In this document: positions 1 to 7,295 of the stretch, piece after piece
Numbering within the stretch: the stretch's first letter is position 1
How the letters are laid out: each line of letters starts with the position of its first letter
Source of the DNA: Clostridia bacterium
Lineage (GTDB): Bacteria > Bacillota > Clostridia > Oscillospirales > Acutalibacteraceae
Assembly (NCBI GenBank): GCA_017543285.1
Contig: JAFYGK010000014.1
Coordinates: 1 to 51,137, forward strand
DNA: 51,137 bases
Direction of reading: 5' to 3'
Notes under the pieces: model-generated
What the model saw: the letters and a program-made list of their open reading frames with translations, nothing else
What the model was told of the DNA's origin: nothing
Database searches by the model: none
Position numbers and translations under genes: made by a program

Positions 1-823
1 AAGGATCATCCCCGCGTGTGCGGGGAAAAGCTGACGGCCAACGAATACGCAGTATACGACACAGGATCATCCCCGCGTGTGCGGGGAAAAGGATAACATT
101 CTACGGCTACGCGGTAGACCCGTAGGATCATCCCCGCGTGTGCGGGGAAAAGATAGCCGCGCTGTTCTTCGCGTCGCTGGCCGTGGGATCATCCCCGCGT
201 GTGCGGGGAAAAGCAATTTCACTTTGAACGCCCGTCCAAAGCTGTAGGATCATCCCCGCGTGTGCGGGGAAAAGGAACATTGTCACAATGACCTTTGGGC
301 GGCTGTAGGATCATCCCCGCGTGTGCGGGGAAAAGGCTACAAAGTAATGAAAGCAGACAACGAAGTTAGGATCATCCCCGCGTGTGCGGGGAAAAGTGGT
401 CATGGAGCTTTGAGATTCAAGTTCTCTTAGGATCATCCCCGCGTGTGCGGGGAAAAGAACAACATTATTCTGCTGGTTGTCGAGACTCCGGGATCATCCC
501 CGCGTGTGCGGGGAAAAGCAACGGTCGGCAAATCCTGAACATACGGCGTAGGGATCATCCCCGCGTGTGCGGGGAAAAGTCCAACTATCCGGCTTTTCCG
601 GAAGGTTGATCAGGATCATCCCCGCGTGTGCGGGGAAAAGTTTCAACCGCATAATCACCGCAATGCTCGACCAGGATCATCCCCGCGTGTGCGGGGAAAA
701 GTAGGCGCGGCATTGCAAGAAATGATGTTAGGCAGGATCATCCCCGCGTGTGCGGGGAAAAGCCCGGACTTGACCCGGACGAAACCGCGGATGTGGGATC
801 ATCCCCGCGTGTGCGGGGAAAAG
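1..823 (-). CRISPR. Type I-E CRISPR array, 14 repeats visible, continues past the left edge
   Basis: Fourteen copies of a 28-bp repeat start at 3, 64, 125, 186, 247, 308, 369, 430, 491, 552, 613, 674, 735 and 796. On the + strand the repeat begins GGATCATCCCC and ends GCGGGGAAAAG, with a short GCGTGT-type loop between. All visible copies are identical and every spacer is exactly 33 bp, giving an invariant 61-bp period. On the minus strand the repeat reads as the classic type I-E family, with a CCCCGC/GCGGGG hairpin and a GATGATCC tail. The array is therefore transcribed leftwards, away from the cas genes, and the leader side is at 824. Cas6e should cut below the hairpin to release crRNAs. The 13 complete spacers are all different. 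The trailer end is outside the window. Confidence 0.98.
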
Positions 824-930
824 ACTTATTTTTCTGCTGTTTTCGCGCTATTTCTCACTTTTTTGCGTATCTGCAGCAGCAAGTTCTATTAACTTACAGT
901 AGATCCCATATGTCGTCTCGCAATCACTAA
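824..930 (-). promoter_or_regulatory. Probable CRISPR leader, overlapping the 3' end of the cas2-dnaQ gene
   Basis: Only 24 bp (824-847) separate the first repeat from the TAG stop of the cas2-dnaQ fusion. Type I-E leaders are normally longer and carry integration signals, so any leader must extend into the coding end of the exonuclease domain. The gap is A-rich on the minus strand. I see no convincing separate -35/-10 pair and no terminator between cas2 and the array. Read-through from the cas operon is therefore the simplest source of pre-crRNA. The boundary at 930 is arbitrary. Confidence 0.5.
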
Positions 931-1768
931 GAGCACGGTGACAGGTGCCGAAACTGACTTTCAGACGATCTGCCAGAGCTGACAGCCTGTAATCTCCCGA
1001 ATCAGGGAGTATGACTCTGGCCATTGCCAGTGTATCTATAAACTTGTTTTCCAAAGGATCCTCTCCGATGCTTTTGCAAGCACTTGATAAAAACTCCTGC
1101 TCAAATGAAGCATTATGACATACAAAAGGAAGATCCTCGGCGAATTCCTTCAGATTAAGAATGGCTTTATCTAAATCAACACCTTCTTTCTGCAGATCAT
1201 CGTCTGTAATGCCCGTCAGCCGTGAAATGTCAACCGGAAGCGGTTTACTTCGCCGAACAAAATTCTGCATTTTTTCTGACACAATACCGCGCTCCACAAG
1301 AATTGCCGCAATTTCTATTATCTCATCCCGCTTTTCATCAAGTCCTGTTGTTTCAAAATCAAGGACAACATACGTTGTTTCAAGAAAAGCTGATAAAAAA
1401 CTCGGCGAATTCTTTTTCTTTGCCGCCATACGTCGCTTTGATGCACGAGAAAACTCTGTTTTCAGTGACTCAGGAGAAACCGATTGACTCATACGGTCAG
1501 GACGACGCATAAGCTTGATGCCATCATAATCAACAGGCTCCCAATAAGCATTGTGCACACGAAAATCCATATGCTGCTCTCCTGGGGCGCCAAAAACCAT
1601 GGTAGCATGTCCCCGTCCGATGTTTTCGGTTATCCGATCCCAGACCTCGTCCCGTACCCTCGCGCTGATGCTTCCGACATAAACGCCTGTATTGATCTCT
1701 GCAAACCACTTGGTTATATCTCCTCGCAGTCTGGCAGGACAATCGGAAAGTGTTATAACAACCGTCAT
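848..1768 (-). CDS. cas2: Cas2e fused to a DnaQ-like DEDDh 3'-5' exonuclease
   Basis: 306 residues. Residues 1-95 are a Cas2e domain (PARLRGDITKWF, NTGVYVGSISARVRD), which bridges Cas1 dimers in the spacer integrase. A basic, flexible linker of about 30 residues follows. From about 133 there is a DEDDh exonuclease domain: ExoI VLDFETTG (D137, E139), ExoII HNASFEQEFL, and ExoIII CHRALSDC (H277, D282). Fusions of this kind are known in some type I-E systems (for example Streptococcus thermophilus), where the exonuclease trims prespacer 3' ends before integration. Here the ExoII aspartate is replaced by Glu223 (codon 1102-1100), a conservative but unusual change at a metal ligand. The start ATG overlaps the cas1 stop by 4 bp, so translation is probably coupled. 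It is the last cas gene before the array. Confidence 0.95.
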   Translation of the reverse strand: MTVVITLSDCPARLRGDITKWFAEINTGVYVGSISARVRDEVWDRITENIGRGHATMVFGAPGEQHMDFRVHNAYWEPVDYDGIKLMRRPDRMSQSVSPESLKTEFSRASKRRMAAKKKNSPSFLSAFLETTYVVLDFETTGLDEKRDEIIEIAAILVERGIVSEKMQNFVRRSKPLPVDISRLTGITDDDLQKEGVDLDKAILNLKEFAEDLPFVCHNASFEQEFLSSACKSIGEDPLENKFIDTLAMARVILPDSGDYRLSALADRLKVSFGTCHRALSDCETTYGIYCKLIELAAADTQKSEK

Positions 1769-2706
1769 TGCATTTCCTTCTTTCCGTAGGAACGACAGGA
1801 CGGAAGCTGCTCTCTCAGATTATCCCAGAGATACAACTCCGCTTCGTTATTTTCCGTCTCGCCCTTTTCGCACAACAACACGCGTATATCCTTTACCATG
1901 CGTTCAAGCAATTTGGCGGAAACCATTTTGTCTCTCATTCTTCTGCGCATGACCGCAGGAAGATCGTCAGGCCCCTCAGCAGCCACCTCGAAGGCAAGCG
2001 GAATAACGATCTCAGCCTTGTATAAATCAGCTATGTCATATACAAAGGAGTTTTCGTGTCCGACATGAACAAATCCAAGCCCGGGAGAACATCCGAGTGC
2101 AAATATGACCGCATGAGCCAGACCGTAAAGGCATACGTTTCCTGCGGTAAGCGCCTGATTCACAGGAGATCCGCTCTCAAAATCCCTCGGGTCGTAGTCG
2201 CGCCCTTTCCATTCTATGCCGTTCTTTTCTGCTGCAATCCGATATGCTTTGCGAACTCTTGCGCCTTCTCTCCCACGTAGCTGCTGCATGGTCAAGCCGG
2301 ACACATCCTCATCCGGAAACCGCATTGCATACATGGCGCGCACAATATCAAGATGCCCTCTTTGATTGGTTGCGAGCTCTGCCTGCTTCAGGAGAAGAGA
2401 AGCGCGATGGGTCAGGGGCCTGCCTCCTGCATAGTAGCGCACGCCGTTCTCACCTACCCAAATAACGCAAACTCCCATATCCCCTATCAGTTCCATAGCT
2501 CTGTGCGTTATCTCGGTACCCGGACCGAGCAGAAGAACAGAAACGGCCGCCGCAGGGATGAACACCGAGCCCTTTTCATCCCGTACAACAATGGCACTGT
2601 CCTCGCGGTTAAGTTTGCAGTGCTCAAGATATATAAATGTCATTCTGTCGGTAATCTGCGGAAGTGTTTGGAGATCAGGGCTTATCATTCCGGCATTATT
2701 GTTCAT
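1765..2706 (-). CDS. cas1: Cas1e, CRISPR integrase
   Basis: 313 residues, the metal-dependent integrase that joins prespacers to the leader end of the array with Cas2. The catalytic set of the Cas1e family is present: Glu147 in LRGREGARVRKAY, His214 in GFVHVGHENS, and Asp224/Asp227 in SFVYDIADLYK. The central GVRYYAGGRPL segment is also typical of the subtype I-E clade. The start at 2706 is preceded by GAGGAATAAGA. It overlaps the end of cas6e by 11 bp and the start of cas2-dnaQ by 4 bp. The length is near the family norm (about 305 in E. coli), and no defect is visible. Confidence 0.97.
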   Translation of the reverse strand: MNNNAGMISPDLQTLPQITDRMTFIYLEHCKLNREDSAIVVRDEKGSVFIPAAAVSVLLLGPGTEITHRAMELIGDMGVCVIWVGENGVRYYAGGRPLTHRASLLLKQAELATNQRGHLDIVRAMYAMRFPDEDVSGLTMQQLRGREGARVRKAYRIAAEKNGIEWKGRDYDPRDFESGSPVNQALTAGNVCLYGLAHAVIFALGCSPGLGFVHVGHENSFVYDIADLYKAEIVIPLAFEVAAEGPDDLPAVMRRRMRDKMVSAKLLERMVKDIRVLLCEKGETENNEAELYLWDNLREQLPSCRSYGKKEMQ

Positions 2707-3331
2707 TCTTATTCCTCGACACTGTCAGAAGACCGCAGCCGTATGCTTTTTCGCGTCCGATGCCGTTTTTCAACGCTTCATGAAACAGGCTGGCGTCTGA
2801 AACCGTGAGAGTGCCCTCAAATGTTACCGTGCAAAAGGTTACTATTCTGCCGTGATCATTACCTTTTTTAAATCTGACCCATTCATTGTGTACGACAGAA
2901 AAGTCATCCGGCCCAATAGAGAATCCGTTTTTAGCGGAACGGTCCAACAGCCATTTTTCCTGCCAATCGGTCGTAACATGAGCCAGAATACTGCCACGCG
3001 CTCCGGAGCCAGCGCTTTTTGCAATTACCGGATTTGCAGTTAAGCGGAAGAGGCGTCTGTCACCGGTTTGAATTTTTCTTATAAACGGATCGTAGTCCAG
3101 GGTTCTCCATCCGTCGCTTGTGCCGAATTGTTTCGCGGCGCTGCCGAGATCGGGCTCCTTTTCGCTGACCAACAGCAGATATGCTTTTCCGGCAAGTCTG
3201 TCAATTCGCCAAAGCTTTCGCCCGAATTCAGAAAAAGCCGATTCTACCGCTCCGTGAAAGAGATTGGGCGATGCGAGCGCAATTATCGTCTTGCGCTTTG
3301 AGGTATCAAGCTCCATTCTTGTCAAATACAT
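2696..3331 (-). CDS. cas6e: Cas6e (CasE/Cse3), pre-crRNA endoribonuclease
   Basis: 211 residues when started at the ATG at 3329-3331 (MYLTRMELDT). The open frame continues 40 codons further upstream, but those overlap cas5e and do not resemble the family. Cas6e cleaves the CRISPR transcript at the base of each repeat hairpin and stays bound to the crRNA 3' handle in Cascade. His26 in ASPNLFHGAVE sits where the catalytic histidine of Cas6e enzymes lies, and the C-terminal glycine-rich loop GIGREKAYGCGLL is clear. It overlaps cas5e by 26 bp and cas1 by 11 bp. The GC-rich hairpin repeat of the neighbouring array is the expected substrate. Confidence 0.96.
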   Translation of the reverse strand: MYLTRMELDTSKRKTIIALASPNLFHGAVESAFSEFGRKLWRIDRLAGKAYLLLVSEKEPDLGSAAKQFGTSDGWRTLDYDPFIRKIQTGDRRLFRLTANPVIAKSAGSGARGSILAHVTTDWQEKWLLDRSAKNGFSIGPDDFSVVHNEWVRFKKGNDHGRIVTFCTVTFEGTLTVSDASLFHEALKNGIGREKAYGCGLLTVSRNKNEQ

Positions 3332-3989
3332 ATTCCGCCTCCAGTTCCGCAAACGGATCGTGTTCCGTCTGCTCCATTCCGGGGATAATTGCTTCCCGAT
3401 ATTTGCGAAAGCTGAATTCTCTTTTGAAGGGGCTGTACGATACCGGAACATCCTTCATCAGCGCAGCGCCTTTGTCGGTTGCTTCGGAATCGATCACAAT
3501 TCTCGAAGCATCATTCGTGGGCGCCAGCTTAGGATAGTTTATTAATGCAGTTTCCAAATCGCCTTCACGCACACCGAGTACAAGCGGCAGAGTCGGAGGA
3601 CAGGATCTCCGGCCGAGAAAAAGCGGATAAACCGGATGCTTCAAAGCATATTCATAACCGTTTAAGGCCTGCATATCTTCAGATTCCAGGCCGCAGAGAA
3701 ATACAGCGTCGCTGAGATAATAGCGGTGAGTAACATAAGAATTCTTTTCCGCACGAGCTATGTGATAATCATGCAGCAGCTTTCCTTCTCTGTCAACACG
3801 TACTCCAAAGCGCAGAGAGGAAAGAGCTTTGATAGATTCAGCGTCATCGCGCCGGATTCCGAGAGCAGCGGCGAGCATGCCCAAAACGCCGCTTTTTGTC
3901 GGCTCTCTTTCCGTCGTGCGAATATCATATTTTGAGCCGACACCCCACGACTGCAAAGGAGCTGCAAGGCGAAGAAGAAGCGTACTCAT
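3306..3989 (-). CDS. cas5e: Cas5e (CasD), Cascade subunit
   Basis: 227 residues. Cas5e caps the 5' handle of the crRNA in Cascade and contacts Cas8e and the Cas7 backbone. The N-terminus LLLRLAAPLQSWG and the following REPTKSGVLGMLAAALG helix are diagnostic for the family. The C-terminus YREAIIPGMEQTEHDPFAELE is less conserved. The start codon overlaps the cas7e stop by 4 bp (ATGA), and the 3' end overlaps cas6e by 26 bp, so the subunits are probably translationally coupled. The length is normal and no lesion is seen. Confidence 0.96.
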   Translation of the reverse strand: MSTLLLRLAAPLQSWGVGSKYDIRTTEREPTKSGVLGMLAAALGIRRDDAESIKALSSLRFGVRVDREGKLLHDYHIARAEKNSYVTHRYYLSDAVFLCGLESEDMQALNGYEYALKHPVYPLFLGRRSCPPTLPLVLGVREGDLETALINYPKLAPTNDASRIVIDSEATDKGAALMKDVPVSYSPFKREFSFRKYREAIIPGMEQTEHDPFAELEAEYVFDKNGA

Positions 3990-5062
3990 TCTTCCACCTT
4001 CTTGTAGACCTCCGCCGTGTATGACTCAAGGCGGCCAAGCATTTCATTGAGCGGCAAAGCCTCTGCGTATCCTGCGAGCAGTTCGCCGTCGCCGCAGCCC
4101 AATGCAATTTCCGGCTTGTCAGCAAAGGTGCTGTACATCTTTTGGGCATATGAGAGCAGCGCCTTGCAGGAGGCTTCGGCATAACCATTCTTGCTGTTTT
4201 TGATTGCACTCTCGAATGCGCCGGAAAGATTGACCGGCTGATCGCTGCGCGCGGTTATGTATACCATGTCCGGAAGGGTTCGATTTGCAAAGGTGTTTTG
4301 TTTTCCGGTCGGCATAGAACGGATAAAGGCCTCCGCAAAACCCTTAATGACTCTTGCGGCGTCTTCTTCAAGATGCTTCTCAAGCTCCGAAGCGTTGATG
4401 GCCGCGTATCGATAAAGTGTAGACGAGTTAAACTCTATGGTACCGAGATGACCTGCTCCCGATTGGTCGTCAGCCTTTTCGTCATCGACGGCAGTAAAGT
4501 AATCGTATTCTGTGTGAACGGCATGCGTTGAAATAGCATGAGCAACCTGAGCCGTTGCATCATAATTGATATCGGGAAGATCAGCGACCATCCGGCCGAA
4601 GAGAACGATGTCAAAAGACGGATAATCCTTCATAACCTTTTTAAAAGCGCTCTTATCCTTTTCACCTTCTGCGGCAAGCTCAGCGAGCGCCTTAACCTGA
4701 GAGTTGCTTATAAAGAACAGGGCTGAATTTTCATTTTTCTTGTCATCGGTTTTAATGCCTGCAGCTTTGAGGGCATCCATTGCCGATTTGAGAGCTTTTT
4801 TCTCATCAAAATCGGGGTTTACCGTCATTATTTCCTTTGCAATCATTTCCGGAATATGTTTTGTGCGGCTGCCAAGCTCTTCCGGAGCAAAGATTTCTTT
4901 AAAGTATTCCCTCATAGCGTGCTTCCACGCCTGCGAGGATACTCTTGCGCGTTCAACGCCGCCGTAAATCGCGGTTTTCGGGCTACCAGTGTCGTCACGG
5001 TTTACACATGACGGCGGTACAGTCTGTATAGCGTGAATATCAATAAACAGTTTCTTATCCAT
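3986..5062 (-). CDS. cas7e: Cas7e (CasC), Cascade backbone
   Basis: 358 residues. Six copies of this RNA-binding protein normally form the helical backbone along the crRNA spacer. The N-terminal block is highly typical: DIHAIQTVPPS, VNRDDTGSPK, then VERARVSSQAWKHAMR. HAVHTEYDYFTAVDD and GAGHLGTIEFNSSTLYRYA are conserved too. A Shine-Dalgarno-like AAAGGAAC precedes the ATG at 5062, 16 bp after the end of cse2. It overlaps cas5e by 4 bp. The length matches family members of about 350-370 residues. Confidence 0.97.
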   Translation of the reverse strand: MDKKLFIDIHAIQTVPPSCVNRDDTGSPKTAIYGGVERARVSSQAWKHAMREYFKEIFAPEELGSRTKHIPEMIAKEIMTVNPDFDEKKALKSAMDALKAAGIKTDDKKNENSALFFISNSQVKALAELAAEGEKDKSAFKKVMKDYPSFDIVLFGRMVADLPDINYDATAQVAHAISTHAVHTEYDYFTAVDDEKADDQSGAGHLGTIEFNSSTLYRYAAINASELEKHLEEDAARVIKGFAEAFIRSMPTGKQNTFANRTLPDMVYITARSDQPVNLSGAFESAIKNSKNGYAEASCKALLSYAQKMYSTFADKPEIALGCGDGELLAGYAEALPLNEMLGRLESYTAEVYKKVEE

Positions 5063-5078
5063 TATAGTTTGTTCCTTT

Positions 5079-5666
5079 CTATTCTTCTATATTGTTTTCA
5101 TCTGATTTATATCGGCAAAAGTCTTCACCCCAGCGCAGCCTCACGGCGTCCGCAAAGTCCGGATTCTGGAACAAGTATAAATCCGCCGCGAGCCTGACGT
5201 AATCCATCTGTATCCCCTCGGAGCGCAAAAGCGAAACAAGACCCCGAAGATGATGCGACAGTTCCGTCATATCCGATGCGGTTGCCGCCGGATAAAACCG
5301 GCGGGCTATTCGTTCACGGTCGTCGCCCTCATTTTTAATGAGACGATTGGCTGCAGCTCCAAGCGAAATGCCTTCCTTGTGCATGGAATCGGTTTTTCTG
5401 TCCTTGCCCTGCTGATGGAACGCGAACATTGTCAGCGCGGTGTAGACAGCCCATTCAGCGCGGCTTATCTCTGCACCGCGTCCGAACAGCTCCTCCGGCA
5501 TTTCAGAAAGGAATTCTCCCCAAAGCTCGGGCAGCGCTCCCGGAGCACGGCCTACACCCCGACGCAGATTTGCAAGTGACGCACGCGCGGAGCTGTCCGA
5601 TTGATCGGAGAGCAGGCGATTTATTTTTAATCGGGTAAAAGCTCTGATCTGGTCTATTGTGCCCAT
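5079..5666 (-). CDS. cse2: Cse2 (CasB, Cas11e), Cascade small subunit
   Basis: 195 residues, mostly helical. Two copies line the belly of type I-E Cascade and stabilise the R-loop. Recognition rests on position between cas8e and cas7e, on size, and on family-like segments such as ASLANLRRGVG with APGALPELW near the N-terminus and AEWAVYTALTMFAFHQQG in the middle. GGAGGTGAGATAA directly precedes the ATG at 5666, which abuts the cas8e stop with no gap. No alternative function is plausible here. Confidence 0.93.
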   Translation of the reverse strand: MGTIDQIRAFTRLKINRLLSDQSDSSARASLANLRRGVGRAPGALPELWGEFLSEMPEELFGRGAEISRAEWAVYTALTMFAFHQQGKDRKTDSMHKEGISLGAAANRLIKNEGDDRERIARRFYPAATASDMTELSHHLRGLVSLLRSEGIQMDYVRLAADLYLFQNPDFADAVRLRWGEDFCRYKSDENNIEE

Positions 5667-7295
5667 TTATCTCACCTCCTCCAGTTTTTTCATGCTGTAT
5701 TTAAACCGCTGCATTGCGGTTGATGTTGAACAGTATTCTTCTTTTTCCTGATTCTTTCCTGTTTTTATCATCTTGCCGACAAAAGCCGCCGGTCCCGCGT
5801 CCTTCACCATTTTCTCCGCCAGACGGTATGCTGTTTTTTCAGCTTCCTTGCGCCAGACCTTGACTTTTTCGTCCTTGTTCTCATCCTCAGCGTCCAGGCC
5901 GGAAAGCCACTTGCGGAAAGGAACGTCTATTTCGTAGTAATATTGTTCTTTGGCAGTATTAAACGGTAAGCTCTTTTTCTTTATGTCGCCGCCGGCCGCG
6001 TAAAACAAGTTGTTTGCGAGATAGCCTATGTATGCGGCAATTTTATCGCACCGCTCGATTTCTTTTGTGATGCGAGTACGGTAGGCTTCGCCAACAGCAG
6101 AAAACAGATTCAAATGCAAAGACAACTCGTCGGAAAAAGCGTCCACGGCAAAGAAATCCTTGTCTCCGTATTGTACGGACGCAATGGAAAGACGCAGCAG
6201 CTTATGCTTTGGCAATATGTTGTATCTCTGCAAAGTCGCAGTCCAACGAATAATACCGGTCTTTGAGGAGTTCAGATCCGCTGACGCATAAAAGGCAAAA
6301 TCACGCCACATTTGGCGAGCTCTGTCATGTCGGCGGGGCTGAAAGCCTACGGTATCTCCTTTTTTATCTTTTATCGCACTCCATACGGTCATCTGTTCGG
6401 AAATTGCATTTTCTTTTTCAAAAAAATCTCCACCGAGCAAATGATAACCCGTTACATACTCATCTTCGCGGTGTAGTAATAATCGCCTTGACTGCAAGGT
6501 TAGCAACGCTGCCTGATCGCTGGGTAAAGGAATTTGCGTACGTTCTTTGCTTCTTGGCGTTTTCAGCTCCCAAGAGGGTATGCTGCTCGTCCAAGGGCTG
6601 CCTTTATCATCTATAAGGACAAAGTTCAGCATAAGAGTTTCAAAAAGATTATCTCCAACGATGCAAATATAACCTATTTTGCCAAGCCAGCCTGCGCCAG
6701 GTGAAGGGAGCTTTCCATCATTTTTTGCTTTGCCTTCTTTTGTAGGCTTGGCAGATGTATCATCAAATCCATTGACATATAATAGCCACCTTGCGGCTTC
6801 GGGAAATGTCAGATGGTTCTTCTCTTTTCCTGAGCGTTCAGAGAAAAGACGCACCTTATTGCTGCTTTCAGACAGACATCCGTTGAGTTTGGAGGCTTCA
6901 TATTCGGTTCCGGTTATAGACTCGGGAATCTGCCAAAACGGTCTTGTTGGATGAAACAGCCAGAAGTTATCCTTTTGCTCTGCAAAATATTTCTTGAGAG
7001 GCTCGGCAGGAAATCGCTTATTTTTCCATAAACTCTCCCATCTGTCGAGCGCATTATCGGCGTTTTCGATCTCACATTCCTCTCCGTCGATATCAACGCG
7101 CTCGAAAACGGCGTGAAGCACAGCGAGAAACAGCCGCAGAACGGCCGCATTCTGTGTAGAAAGCTCGCCGGCAAGTTCCCTGTATTCATGTGCATTTATA
7201 AGCGCTTCGGCGAGAGACACCTCCTCGACCGAGCAATCCTCCTTCATCACGCGAATCCAAGGCTCTTTCAAAAGATTAAACTCCATATCAGCCAT
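5667..7295 (-). CDS. cas8e: Cas8e (CasA/Cse1), Cascade large subunit
   Basis: 542 residues. Cas8e reads the PAM, starts target unwinding and recruits Cas3. The N-terminus FNLLKEPWIRV and the ELSTQNAAVLRLFLAVLHAVF helix are hallmark Cse1 features. The four-helix C-terminal region ends near residue 540, within the usual 500-560 range. GAAAGGAGTGATGATTAA precedes the ATG at 7295. This ATG is used rather than the one three codons later because of that spacing. The gene abuts cas3 upstream and cse2 downstream without any intergenic base. The PAM it reads might be inferred from the spacer-start bias reported separately. Confidence 0.95.
   Translation of the reverse strand: MADMEFNLLKEPWIRVMKEDCSVEEVSLAEALINAHEYRELAGELSTQNAAVLRLFLAVLHAVFERVDIDGEECEIENADNALDRWESLWKNKRFPAEPLKKYFAEQKDNFWLFHPTRPFWQIPESITGTEYEASKLNGCLSESSNKVRLFSERSGKEKNHLTFPEAARWLLYVNGFDDTSAKPTKEGKAKNDGKLPSPGAGWLGKIGYICIVGDNLFETLMLNFVLIDDKGSPWTSSIPSWELKTPRSKERTQIPLPSDQAALLTLQSRRLLLHREDEYVTGYHLLGGDFFEKENAISEQMTVWSAIKDKKGDTVGFQPRRHDRARQMWRDFAFYASADLNSSKTGIIRWTATLQRYNILPKHKLLRLSIASVQYGDKDFFAVDAFSDELSLHLNLFSAVGEAYRTRITKEIERCDKIAAYIGYLANNLFYAAGGDIKKKSLPFNTAKEQYYYEIDVPFRKWLSGLDAEDENKDEKVKVWRKEAEKTAYRLAEKMVKDAGPAAFVGKMIKTGKNQEKEEYCSTSTAMQRFKYSMKKLEEVR

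Noticed and set aside
382..930. Short open frames across the CRISPR array
   Set aside because: They are repeat-derived artefacts (recurring SSPRVRGK and IIPACAGK peptides) with spacer-coded segments between, a known false-gene pattern.
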